Assembly: GCA_044349205.1 (NCBI GenBank)
Contig: JBIKRJ010000060.1
Span: 1 to 11,192 of the forward strand
Origin: UBA9547 sp044349205
GTDB taxonomy: Bacteria; Bacteroidota; Bacteroidia; Cytophagales; UBA9547
DNA: 11,192 bases
Direction: 5' to 3'
Shown: positions 1-7,167 of the stretch, piece after piece
How the letters are laid out: each line of letters begins with the position of its first letter
Numbering within the stretch: the stretch's first letter is position 1
The notes under the pieces: generated by a model
What the model was told of the DNA's origin: nothing
The model's input: only the letters and a program-made list of their open reading frames with translations
Database searches by the model: none
Position numbers and translations under genes: made by a program

Positions 1-46
1 TCGTCAATTAGAAGTTTTTGGATAAAGTTTTATCTGTCATTTACAA
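1..46. other. Short flank at window edge, no gene seen
   Basis: This is the stretch downstream of the minus-strand gene ending at 47. It contains a small AT-rich inverted repeat at 21-34 (arms GATAAA/TTTATC with only two bases between them). That loop is too tight for a good hairpin and no T-run follows, so I do not call it a terminator. No reading frame can be judged in so short a piece. Confidence 0.4.
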
Positions 47-508
47 TCACCAGACCACAATTTTGTCAATCATGGCTTTCAATGTCATAGGATCTTTTGG
101 AATAAGCACTTTGTTTTTGTTTGCTTCAAATTGCGGTTTTACATTGTTGCGTATAGCTGCTTCGTAATCATCTCCCAAAGAAGAGCTAACAAGATATATT
201 TCAAGATTTTTTCCTTCTTTAACAGCGGTGTTTATTTCGCCTTTTTTCACTTTTTCGCTAGGTTCTTTTCTCACCACTTTGTATTTGAAAACCAATACGC
301 TGTCTTTTGAAAACTTGCTCAGGTTTTTCAGAGTAAATTCCATGTAGTTCAATTTCCAGAGGGCATCGTCTGTCGATTCGGGGAAATTGGCAAATAGTTG
401 GTTGGCATTGCGTGTTTTGATGTTTTCTCTTTTGGATTCAAATTTTTTTTGACCCATTGCACCCAAAAAGCAGGCAACAAGTAACACGGAAAGGAATGGC
501 TTTTTCAT
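47..508 (-). CDS. Small exported protein of unknown function (153 aa)
   Basis: I do not recognise this protein. It begins with a typical export signal: Lys2-Lys3, a hydrophobic stretch over about residues 5-18, then AMG-Q at 17-20, which fits signal peptidase I cleavage before Gln20. L-V-A-C at 10-13 also fits a lipobox, but the hydrophobic run before Cys13 is short, so lipoprotein status is uncertain. The mature part (about 133 residues) is charged and soluble, with many Lys, Glu and Asn. It shows no cysteine pairs, membrane segment or catalytic motif that I can name, and it ends in IVVW. The ATG at 506-508 directly precedes the signal sequence, which supports this start. The gene lies 74 bp downstream of ileS on the same strand, with no terminator visible between them, so co-transcription is possible. 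Periplasmic or outer-membrane-associated location is inferred from the signal alone. Confidence 0.75.
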   Translation of the reverse strand: MKKPFLSVLLVACFLGAMGQKKFESKRENIKTRNANQLFANFPESTDDALWKLNYMEFTLKNLSKFSKDSVLVFKYKVVRKEPSEKVKKGEINTAVKEGKNLEIYLVSSSLGDDYEAAIRNNVKPQFEANKNKVLIPKDPMTLKAMIDKIVVW

Positions 509-582
509 GGCGTAGAGTTAAAGTGGATTAAAATTGTTTATGCGAATGTACACAAATCCTTTAAACAAGCTTATGACTGTTT

Positions 583-3500
583 TTATACCTTTTCTACCTT
601 CATCGTTAAGTTAAATTCATCCATGTCGACAGAAAAGGCGTTGGCTACTTTGTCTTTCAAATGAAATTCTAATGCTTGGGTTTCGGTACAAATGTATTCT
701 TTGTTGGCTTCTAAAGCCGAATTGACTAAATCGTCAAGTTTCTGTACCTCGATACGTATTTTGTCTTGTACTTCAAGACCCATGTCTTTGCGCAAGTTTT
801 GCACCCTGTTTACCAAATCGCGCGCGATGCCTTCTTTCTTCAGGTCATTGGTCAGTAAGGTATCTACCGCCACCGTAATGTCGCCATCGCTTGCTGAAGC
901 CATTCCCACAGCATCGGCAGTTTTTATCAACACATCGTCTTTTGTGAATAGATGTTGACTTCCATCGCCGAAAGTAAGGGCAAGTCCTTTCGATTCAAGT
1001 GTTTGAATATCTTCTTGGCCAAGATTTTGGAGCATATTTTTGACTTCCCCAATTTTAGGTCCCAAAACTTTGCCTAATTTTTTCAAGTCGGGCAAAACAG
1101 ATTTGGTGAAAAGAGTTAATCCGCTTTTTGGATTGTAGGTAATCACTTCTTTTATGTTGGTTTCGTCTTTTATCAAGCCCGAAACATTGTCTAAAAGCGA
1201 TAGAAGAGTTTCGTTTACCGCATGTACATATACTTTGGCAAGCGGTTGGCGTACTCGCAAATTGTGGAGTTTGCGTACTGAATGAATGAGCGAACAAGTT
1301 TTTTGAGCCAATAGCATACTTTCGCTCAGTTCTTTGTTTACAATCTCTTTTTTTGCCTTTGGTATCAAAGTAAGGTGTACCGATAATTTTTCACCTTTCA
1401 AGTTTTTGTAAAGCCATTCGCCAAAGAATGGCGCAATTGGGCTCATGAGTTGCGCAGTTACCATCAAACATTCATGCAATGTTTCATAGGCCGCTTGTTT
1501 GTCGGGGTTGAATTCGCCTTTCCAAAAGCGTTTGCGAGAGAGTCGAACATACCAGTTTGATAAATTGGTGTCCACAAATTCTTCGATGGCACGAGCGGCC
1601 CTAGTTACATCATATTGCGCATAACTTTCCGATACTGTTTCGATGAGTAGTTGTAATTCAGACAAAATCCAGCGGTCGAACTCAGGGCGCAAATGGACAG
1701 GAGTAGAGCTTTTCTCGTGTGCCGTGAACTTGTCCAGGTTGGCATAAATGGCGTAGAAATTGTAGGTGTTGTATAGTGTGCCAAAAAGTTTGCGTTGCAC
1801 TTCCACCACACCTTCCAAATCAAATTTAAGGTTGTCCCAAGGGTTGGCATTGCTTACCATATACCAGCGAGTGGCATCGGGCCCATATGCTGCCAAAGTT
1901 TCGAAAGGGTTGATGACATTGCCCTTCCGTTTCGACATTTTTTCGCCGTTTTTGTCCAGGACAAGTCCTGTTGAAACGACATTTTTGAAGGCAACTTCGT
2001 CGAAAAGCATACCTGCAATCGCATGCAGAGTAAAAAACCACCCACGGGTTTGGTCTACACCTTCCGAAATAAAGTCGGCTGGATAGGAGGTTCTATTGTC
2101 AACAAGGTTTTTATTTTCAAATGGATAGTGCCACTGGGCGTAGGGCATTGCACCTGAATCGAACCATACATCGATGAGGTCGGTTTCTCGCGTCATGGGT
2201 TTGCCGCTGTCTGAAACTAAAATGATGTAATCCACATAAGGACGATGGAGGTCGTAGACCTCAGCCTGGGGGTTTGGTTTATAAGGATTTTCCTTCATCA
2301 ACCCGGCCTTGATTGATTTTTCTATTTCATCAGATAGTTCCTGAACAGAACCAATACACTTCATTTCCTTGCGGTCTTCGGTAGCCCAAATGGGTAGCGG
2401 AGTTCCCCAATAGCGGGAGCGTGACAAGTTCCAATCGACCAAATTTTCAAGCCAATTGCCAAATCGCCCAGTACCTGTGCTTTCTGGTTTCCAGTTTATC
2501 TTTTTGTTCAGTTCTACCAAGCGGTCTTTTACGGCTGTGGTGCGAATAAACCAAGAATCCAAAGGGTAATAAAGTACCGGTTTGTCGGTTCGCCAACAGT
2601 GAGGATACGTGTGCTCGTATTTTTCTACCTTGAAAGCTTTGTTTTCTAGTTTCAGCTTTATCCCAATTCGGTCGTCAACTGCTATATATTTGTCCACTTT
2701 TTGGACTATGCCGTTTTCAATCAGGTATTTTTCTTGTTTTTGGCGTTCGACTTCTTTTTCTTCTTCGTTCAAGTAACTTTCTTTCACGTATTCGCCACCA
2801 AAACCAAACTTTGCATCCGCCACTTCTTTCACAAAACGGCCTTGCTTGTCGACCAAGGGTACCTCATCTCCCAGTTCATTTTTGATGGTAATGGCAGGAA
2901 TACCTGCTTGTTTTGCCACTCTAAAGTCGTCTGCACCAAAAGTAGGGGCAATGTGTACGATGCCTGTACCGTCTTCAGTACTTACAAAATCGCCCGATAT
3001 TACCCTGAAAGCCGATTTTTCGGGTTTTACATAGGGTAAAAGTTGCTCATATTCGATACCAAGTAGGTTTTTGCCTTTGGCTTCACCAATGATTTCAAAA
3101 GGAATAAGTTTGTCGCCTGCCTTGTAATTTGCGTAAGCTATTTCTTTAGCTTTTTCAGAAAAAAACTTACCCAGTAAATCTTGTGCCAAAATAACGATGA
3201 CAGGCAAATGCGTATAGGGATTGTAAGTTTTGACCAAAACATACGTAATGTTTTCACCCACCGCCAATGCCGAATTGGAAGGAAGTGTCCAAGGGGTAGT
3301 CGTCCAAGCAAGGAAATAGTAGTTCAGAGTTGAGAGTTCAGAGTTGAGAGAGAATGTACTCAGAACCTTCGACTCTGAAATCTGTGCGACCTTGAACTGT
3401 GCCACAATAGTCGTATCCCTCACATCTTTGTAAGTGCCAGGTTGGTTCAGTTCGTGAGAGCTAAGCCCCGTGCCAGCGGCAGGCGAGTAGGGTTGTATGG

Positions 3501-4029
3501 TATAGCCTTTGTACAACAAGTCTTTTTTGTACAGTTCTTTCAATAGCCACCAGCACGATTCTATGTATTCATTTTCATACGTTATATATGGGTTTTCCAA
3601 GTCTACCCAGTAGCCCATTTTGCGTGTCAGGTCGTCCCACTGGTCTTTGTACTTCATTACCGTTTCGCGGCACTTCTTGTTGTATTCTTCGATACTGATT
3701 TTTTTCCCGATATCTTCTTTTGTAATACCCAGTTCTTTTTCCACTTGCAATTCGACAGGCAGTCCGTGGGTGTCCCAACCTCCTTTGCGCTTTACCTGAA
3801 AACCTTGCATGGTTTTGTAACGGCAAAAAATGTCTTTGATAGTACGAGCCATCACATGGTGTATACCTGGAGTACCGTTGGCAGATGGGGGGCCTTCGAA
3901 GAAAGTAAATGAAGGTGCACCCTCGCGTTCCTCAACCGATTTTTCGAAGACATTATTTTCTTCCCAAAATTTCAGCATGTCGGCTGCTATCTGTGGGAAA
4001 TTTGAAGATTTGTATTCGGTATAAGTCAT
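583..4029 (-). CDS. ileS: Isoleucyl-tRNA synthetase, IleRS2-like type
   Basis: This cytoplasmic class I synthetase charges tRNA-Ile with isoleucine using ATP and hydrolyses mis-formed Val-tRNA-Ile. At 1148 aa it has the length and sequence character of the long, eukaryote-like IleRS2 branch, rather than the roughly 930-aa IleRS1. Visible landmarks are the HIGH-equivalent GIHH at residues 55-58 after GPPSANG; the editing (CP1) domain with WTTTPWTLPSN at 242-252 and HIAPTFGADD at 359-368; DVWFDSG at 620-626; the catalytic KMSKR at 697-701; and a long C-terminal tRNA-binding region. Start ATG 4027-4029 gives the expected N-terminus. Two oddities are described separately. The first and third residues of HIGH are swapped (GIHH). 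Residues about 215-238, just before the editing motif, are encoded by a tandem DNA repeat. The frame stays open throughout, so the gene looks functional. ychF lies 91 bp upstream on the same strand. Confidence 0.97.
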   Translation of the reverse strand: MTYTEYKSSNFPQIAADMLKFWEENNVFEKSVEEREGAPSFTFFEGPPSANGTPGIHHVMARTIKDIFCRYKTMQGFQVKRKGGWDTHGLPVELQVEKELGITKEDIGKKISIEEYNKKCRETVMKYKDQWDDLTRKMGYWVDLENPYITYENEYIESCWWLLKELYKKDLLYKGYTIQPYSPAAGTGLSSHELNQPGTYKDVRDTTIVAQFKVAQISESKVLSTFSLNSELSTLNYYFLAWTTTPWTLPSNSALAVGENITYVLVKTYNPYTHLPVIVILAQDLLGKFFSEKAKEIAYANYKAGDKLIPFEIIGEAKGKNLLGIEYEQLLPYVKPEKSAFRVISGDFVSTEDGTGIVHIAPTFGADDFRVAKQAGIPAITIKNELGDEVPLVDKQGRFVKEVADAKFGFGGEYVKESYLNEEEKEVERQKQEKYLIENGIVQKVDKYIAVDDRIGIKLKLENKAFKVEKYEHTYPHCWRTDKPVLYYPLDSWFIRTTAVKDRLVELNKKINWKPESTGTGRFGNWLENLVDWNLSRSRYWGTPLPIWATEDRKEMKCIGSVQELSDEIEKSIKAGLMKENPYKPNPQAEVYDLHRPYVDYIILVSDSGKPMTRETDLIDVWFDSGAMPYAQWHYPFENKNLVDNRTSYPADFISEGVDQTRGWFFTLHAIAGMLFDEVAFKNVVSTGLVLDKNGEKMSKRKGNVINPFETLAAYGPDATRWYMVSNANPWDNLKFDLEGVVEVQRKLFGTLYNTYNFYAIYANLDKFTAHEKSSTPVHLRPEFDRWILSELQLLIETVSESYAQYDVTRAARAIEEFVDTNLSNWYVRLSRKRFWKGEFNPDKQAAYETLHECLMVTAQLMSPIAPFFGEWLYKNLKGEKLSVHLTLIPKAKKEIVNKELSESMLLAQKTCSLIHSVRKLHNLRVRQPLAKVYVHAVNETLLSLLDNVSGLIKDETNIKEVITYNPKSGLTLFTKSVLPDLKKLGKVLGPKIGEVKNMLQNLGQEDIQTLESKGLALTFGDGSQHLFTKDDVLIKTADAVGMASASDGDITVAVDTLLTNDLKKEGIARDLVNRVQNLRKDMGLEVQDKIRIEVQKLDDLVNSALEANKEYICTETQALEFHLKDKVANAFSVDMDEFNLTMKVEKV
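3321..3379. repeat. 14-bp tandem repeat plus inverted copy inside ileS
   Basis: AGTTCAGAGTTGAG occurs twice back to back (3321-3334 and 3335-3348), followed by AGAG. Further on, TCGACTCTGAA (3369-3379) is the reverse complement of TTCAGAGTTGA in the second copy (3337-3347), with one mismatch, so the segment could fold back on itself. It is translated in frame within ileS as part of residues about 217-237, a Ser/Leu-rich stretch (KVLSTFSLNSELSTLN). From memory, simple sequences of this kind are common between genes in Bacteroidota and unusual inside a synthetase. Whether it inserted or arose in place cannot be told from one sequence. Confidence 0.8.
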
Positions 4030-4048
4030 TGGAAATAAAAGAATTAAT

Positions 4049-4103
4049 GAGTTGATGAATTCATGTTAGCAAGAATAATTAGCCATCATAAATTCATCAA
4101 TTC
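4049..4103. repeat. Inverted repeat, 17-bp arms, between ychF and ileS
   Basis: The arms are 4049-4065 (GAGTTGATGAATTCATG) and 4087-4103 (CATAAATTCATCAATTC), separated by 21 bp. Fifteen of 17 positions pair by Watson-Crick rules; one of the other two forms a G-U wobble in RNA and the last is a mismatch. The repeat fills most of the 91-bp gap between the ychF stop and the ileS start. It is AT-rich with no clean T-run after it on the minus strand, so it is not a textbook terminator. It overlaps the candidate ileS promoter. Confidence 0.75.
4070..4100 (-). promoter_or_regulatory. Candidate ileS promoter (Bacteroidota type)
   Basis: Read on the minus strand, TTG (4100-4098) is followed after 20 bases by TATTCTTG (4077-4070). 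The Bacteroidota consensus is TTG or TTTG, about 19 bases, then TAnnTTTG, so the -7 box matches at 7 of 8 positions. Transcription would start near 4063, giving a leader of about 34 bases before the ATG at 4029. The -33 element lies inside one arm of the inverted repeat and the -7 box lies in its loop. Matches of this quality arise by chance in AT-rich DNA. Confidence 0.4.
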
Positions 4104-4120
4104 CTGAAATCATAAATTTT

Positions 4121-5218
4121 CTATACATTGAACCTAAAGTGCATTACATCACCGTCGCTCACCACATATTCTTTGCCTTCAATCGAAAGTTTTCCAACTT
4201 CTTTGCAGGCCAACTCGGAACCGTATTGTACATAATCGGCATATTTGATTACTTCCGCTTTGATAAAGCCTCGTTCGAAATCGGTGTGAATGACTCCAGC
4301 CGCGGCTGGGGCTTTCCAACCTTTGGTAATGGTCCAGGCACGCACTTCTTGCACGCCCGCCGTAAAATAGGTAGAGAGGTTCAATAGACTGTAGGCCGCT
4401 TTAATAAGCTTGTCTAAACCAGATTCTTTCAGACCGTATTCGTCCAAAAACATTTTGCGTTCATCAGTGTCAGAAATTTCAGCTATCTGCGATTCTAGGG
4501 CGGCGCAAATCATGACTACCTGTGCGTTCTCGCCTTTGACTGAATCTTTCAATTCTTCCACCCATTTGTTGCCGGTATTTATTTCCGATTCCGACACATT
4601 GGCGGCATAAATGACGGGTTTGGCTGTTAGCAAATGCAAGTCGTACACGGCTTTTTTATCCTCCTCGTCGAAGCCAATGTTGCGGGCATTCTTTCCGGCT
4701 TCCAAATGGGATTTGTATTGTTTCAAAATTTCCAATTCTTTTTTGGCAGTGGCGTCACCTGCTTTGGCAGCTCGTTCGGTTTTGGCTATTTTCTTTTCAA
4801 CCGACTCTAAATCTTTCAATTGCAGTTCGGTATCAATAATTTCTTTGTCGGCTACAGGATTTACCTTGCCGTTTACATGCACAATGTTAGGGTCATCGAA
4901 ACAGCGAATAACGTGGGTAATGGCATCTACCTCGCGAATATTGGCCAAAAATTGGTTTCCCAAACCTTCTCCTTTGCTTGCTCCTGCTACCAGTCCGGCT
5001 ATGTCCACAAACTCTATGACTGTGGGTACAACTTTTTGGGGTTTTACCAGTTCAGCTAGTTTGTCCAACCGCTCGTCGGGAACGGTGACTACGCCCACAT
5101 TGGGCTCGATAGTGCAAAAAGGATAGTTGGCAGCTTCAGCCTTGCCTGTTGAAATAGCATTGAATAAAGTTGATTTGCCCACGTTGGGCAAGCCAACAAT
5201 GCCTACTTGAAGTCCCAT
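4121..5218 (-). CDS. ychF: Ribosome-associated P-loop ATPase YchF (OLA1 family)
   Basis: YchF is a universally conserved Obg-related P-loop NTPase that binds ribosomes and prefers ATP to GTP. It is linked to translation control and stress responses, but its exact role is unsettled. The 365-aa length is normal for the family. Visible features are the Walker A/G1 motif GLPNVGKS at residues 9-16; the G3 motif DIAG at 72-75 followed by Leu76, the hydrophobic residue found in this GTPase group where Ras has Gln; and NVSE at 207-210 in place of the guanine-specifying NKxD, which fits ATP preference. A charged helical insert spans roughly 125-180, and a C-terminal TGS domain runs from about 282 to 365. 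ATG 5216-5218 places the P-loop at the expected distance. The gene is monocistronic or leads into ileS 91 bp downstream. Confidence 0.97.
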   Translation of the reverse strand: MGLQVGIVGLPNVGKSTLFNAISTGKAEAANYPFCTIEPNVGVVTVPDERLDKLAELVKPQKVVPTVIEFVDIAGLVAGASKGEGLGNQFLANIREVDAITHVIRCFDDPNIVHVNGKVNPVADKEIIDTELQLKDLESVEKKIAKTERAAKAGDATAKKELEILKQYKSHLEAGKNARNIGFDEEDKKAVYDLHLLTAKPVIYAANVSESEINTGNKWVEELKDSVKGENAQVVMICAALESQIAEISDTDERKMFLDEYGLKESGLDKLIKAAYSLLNLSTYFTAGVQEVRAWTITKGWKAPAAAGVIHTDFERGFIKAEVIKYADYVQYGSELACKEVGKLSIEGKEYVVSDGDVMHFRFNV

Positions 5219-5243
5219 GAAAACGTTTTAGGTTAAAGGACTG

Positions 5244-5251
5244 CAAATTTA
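5244..5251 (-). promoter_or_regulatory. Candidate ychF -7 promoter box
   Basis: On the minus strand the bases read TAAATTTG, a full match to TAnnTTTG, 25 bases before the ychF ATG. This would give a leader of about 19 bases. I see no TTG at the right distance upstream, so only the -7 half is supported. Confidence 0.4.
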
Positions 5252-5415
5252 GCACGATAAGGTGGGAATAAAAACTACACATTTCTCCAATGGTACAAGA
5301 GCTTGAGGGCTTGAATATAGTAATAAATATAAAGAAATATTGTTTTATATAAGTGTCTACTCCTTGATTTTTAGATTTTTTCTTGTTAAAATAGTGCATA
5401 GCGCTATCGCGAAAA

Positions 5416-6387
5416 TTATAGAGACCAAGATGTTGGCACTCTGTCCCAACGGTGAAAGCGTAGTTCTTTCAAAAGGCTTTCTGGCAGGTGTTTGCCATTA
5501 CTCACGCTAGTGTTAGCCAATACATTTCGTTCTTTTCGCATTCCAGGAATAGTGGTGCAAACGGTATCGTTTTCTAAGATAAAACGCAAGGCAAGTTCGG
5601 CCATGGTCATACTGCTAGGCACTAAGGGTCGCAGGCGGTCGGCGCGTTCCACACTGGGAATCAGGTTTTCTGGTACGAAATAAAGACCTCTCCAATCGCC
5701 TTCCTCAAATTTCGTGTCCTTGGTGATCGTACCTGTGAGCGTTCCTTCATCAAAAGGGACACGGGCAATGATGGCAATGTCCAGTTCTTTGCACAATGGA
5801 AAAAGCTTTTCTTCGGGGTTTTGGTCGAAAATGTTGTAAATGACTTGTACCGAATCTATCAGTCCTGTTTTTAGAGTATTAAGGCAGTTTTCTGGTTCCC
5901 AACGATTTACACTTACTCCAAAAGCATCTACTTTTCCTTCTGCGACAAGCTCCGAAACGGCTTTTTGCCAACGCTCGTCGGTTGCCCAACCGTCTTCCCA
6001 CACATGGAATTGCATGAGGTCGATTTTTTCGAGCTTCAGGTTTTTCAGCGACTTTTCGGTATATTCTTTAATGTGGTCATAGGGGAAACAATCTTCCAGT
6101 TTGTAGTCTCTTTTGGAAGGCCATTTGAAGTTTTTGGGTGGAATTTTGGAGGCGGCATAAAGTTTTTGATTGGGAAATCTTTTCAGAAGTTTGCCCAAAA
6201 GCTGCTCGCTATGACCTTCTCCATAGCCCCAAGCAGTGTCGAAAAAATTTACCCCTTTTTCTACTGCCAAGTCCAGTGATTTTTCTGATTGGGAGTCGTC
6301 GGAACCTTTCCAACCACTTGCACCCCACATGCCATATCCAATTTCACTTACTTGCCAGTTTTTCCTTCCAAATCTTCTGTAAATCAT
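5416..6387 (-). CDS. Aldo/keto reductase
   Basis: This is an NAD(P)H-dependent oxidoreductase with the TIM-barrel aldo/keto reductase fold, 323 aa, a normal length. The family's catalytic tetrad is visible as Asp50 (FFDTAWGYG), Tyr55, Lys81 (AASK) and His128 (MQFHVWEDG). The C-terminal cofactor-binding segment is IPGMRKERN at about 280-288. There is no signal peptide, so it is cytoplasmic. The substrate cannot be inferred, because the family reduces many aldehydes and ketones and some members act on sugars. It lies between the rplT terminator (6462-6491) and ychF, with 197 bp to ychF, and is probably transcribed separately. A 10-bp palindrome, ATAGCGCTAT (5398-5407), follows its stop codon, but no T-run follows the palindrome. 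Confidence 0.93.
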   Translation of the reverse strand: MIYRRFGRKNWQVSEIGYGMWGASGWKGSDDSQSEKSLDLAVEKGVNFFDTAWGYGEGHSEQLLGKLLKRFPNQKLYAASKIPPKNFKWPSKRDYKLEDCFPYDHIKEYTEKSLKNLKLEKIDLMQFHVWEDGWATDERWQKAVSELVAEGKVDAFGVSVNRWEPENCLNTLKTGLIDSVQVIYNIFDQNPEEKLFPLCKELDIAIIARVPFDEGTLTGTITKDTKFEEGDWRGLYFVPENLIPSVERADRLRPLVPSSMTMAELALRFILENDTVCTTIPGMRKERNVLANTSVSNGKHLPESLLKELRFHRWDRVPTSWSL

Positions 6388-6418
6388 TATTTATCAATTA
6401 AAAAATGTCACTATAATT

Positions 6419-6426
6419 CAAATATC
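6419..6426 (-). promoter_or_regulatory. Weak candidate -7 box for the aldo/keto reductase
   Basis: The minus strand reads GATATTTG, 7 of 8 positions of TAnnTTTG, 31 bases before the ATG. No TTG sits at the normal spacing upstream. It lies just downstream of the rplT terminator, where a new promoter would be needed. Confidence 0.25.
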
Positions 6427-6461
6427 CTCTTGAAGTTACAATTATTTGAGGCTTTTGAAAC

Positions 6462-6491
6462 AAAAAAATCCCGACTGTATAGTCGGGATTT
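6462..6491 (-). terminator. Rho-independent terminator of infC-rpmI-rplT
   Basis: On the minus strand AAATCCCGACT (6491-6481) pairs perfectly with AGTCGGGATTT (6476-6466) across a 4-base loop. The T-run extends through 6462. This 11-bp stem with a GC-rich core and about seven T residues lies 23 bases after the rplT stop codon and is a classical intrinsic terminator. There is no comparable T-run on the plus strand, so it acts in one direction. Confidence 0.92.
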
Positions 6492-6514
6492 GTATATCAA
6501 TAGTGTAGAAAAGT

Positions 6515-6859
6515 CTATTTCAGTTTTTCTACGATGGCTTTGAAAGCATCGGGATTGTTGGCGGCCAAGTCGGCCAAGGCTTTGCGGTTAAGCGCAATAC
6601 CCGACTGGTTCAATTTGCCCATAAATTGCGAATAAGTAAGTCCCAGCTCTCTGGCACCGGCATTGATACGCTGTATCCAAATGGAGCGGAATTCTCTTTT
6701 CTTGGCTTTGCGGTCGCGGAAGGCATACAATAAACCTTTTTCCCAAGTGTTTTTGGCTACTGTCCACACATTGCGGCGCGACAAGTAGTATCCCTTTGTT
6801 CTTTTGAGGATTTTTTTTCTTCTAGCCCTTGAGGCTACATGATTGACTGAACGTGGCAT
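6515..6859 (-). CDS. rplT: 50S ribosomal protein L20
   Basis: L20 is an early-assembly protein of the large subunit that binds 23S rRNA. The 114-aa product has the usual size. It shows the strongly basic N-terminal extension (MPRSVNHVASRARRKKILKR) and the conserved core FRDRKAKKREFRSIWIQRIN near residues 47-66. ATG 6857-6859 gives the standard MPR start. It is the last gene of infC-rpmI-rplT, 95 bp after rpmI, and a strong terminator follows. In other bacteria L20 represses this operon by binding its mRNA. The 95-bp gap contains only a short possible hairpin (TTCCT/AGGAA near 6889-6904), and I see no clear L20 target. Confidence 0.98.
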   Translation of the reverse strand: MPRSVNHVASRARRKKILKRTKGYYLSRRNVWTVAKNTWEKGLLYAFRDRKAKKREFRSIWIQRINAGARELGLTYSQFMGKLNQSGIALNRKALADLAANNPDAFKAIVEKLK

Positions 6860-6954
6860 TTTGATTGATTTTTTGAAGGATGGCGCTTCCTATTTAGAGG
6901 AATCTTTTATGCCAGACTTCGGGTGAAACATACATTTAGAAACCTAAGAGCATT

Positions 6955-7149
6955 TTACAGATTCAGCATTAGCTTTATTCTGCGCTCGTCCGATTTGTCG
7001 ACCAAGCCAGAATGCGTCAAGTTACGCTTTCTCTTGGTAGATTTTTTCGTCAAGATGTGACTTTTGAACGCATGTTTGCGCTTTATTTTGCCCGTACCCG
7101 TGACCGAAAACCTCTTTTTTGCTAACGATTTGGTTTTAACCTTCGGCAT
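6955..7149 (-). CDS. rpmI: 50S ribosomal protein L35
   Basis: L35 is a small basic protein of the large ribosomal subunit. The product is 64 aa, the standard length, and begins MPKVKTKSLAKKRF. The GTGKIKRKHAFKSHILTKKS region and the LVDKSDERRIKLML ending are typical of the family. The start ATG 7147-7149 lies 18 bp after the infC stop, which supports co-transcription and possible translational coupling. Order and strand (infC, rpmI, rplT) match the arrangement conserved across bacteria. Confidence 0.98.
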   Translation of the reverse strand: MPKVKTKSLAKKRFSVTGTGKIKRKHAFKSHILTKKSTKRKRNLTHSGLVDKSDERRIKLMLNL

Positions 7150-7167
7150 ATGTTTGAATTTACGACT

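Noticed and set aside
21..34. GATAAA/TTTATC inverted repeat as a terminator of the 47-508 gene
   Set aside because: There are only two bases between the arms, the stem is AT-only apart from one pair, and no T-run follows on the minus strand.
3321..3379. CRISPR array or insertion sequence
   Set aside because: There are only two short adjacent units with no spacers, no transposase and no flanking target duplication.
4049..4103. Isoleucine T-box riboswitch ahead of ileS
   Set aside because: The leader is too short and lacks a specifier loop, a T-box sequence and an antiterminator/terminator pair. T-boxes are also not expected in this phylum.
4611..5126. Plus-strand open frame of 171 codons opposite ychF
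   Set aside because: It lies wholly antisense to a clearly identified gene with all family motifs. Its translation is Ser/Thr/Phe-rich, typical of a mirror frame, and it matches no family I know.
5136..5399. Minus-strand open frame overlapping the ychF start and the gap behind it
   Set aside because: Its coding part past 5218 is ychF in another frame, and the gap part is low-complexity AT-rich DNA with candidate promoter sequence.
5398..5407. ATAGCGCTAT palindrome after the aldo/keto reductase as a terminator or protein-binding site
   Set aside because: The stem is too short and lacks a loop and a T-run, and a 10-bp palindrome alone is weak evidence.
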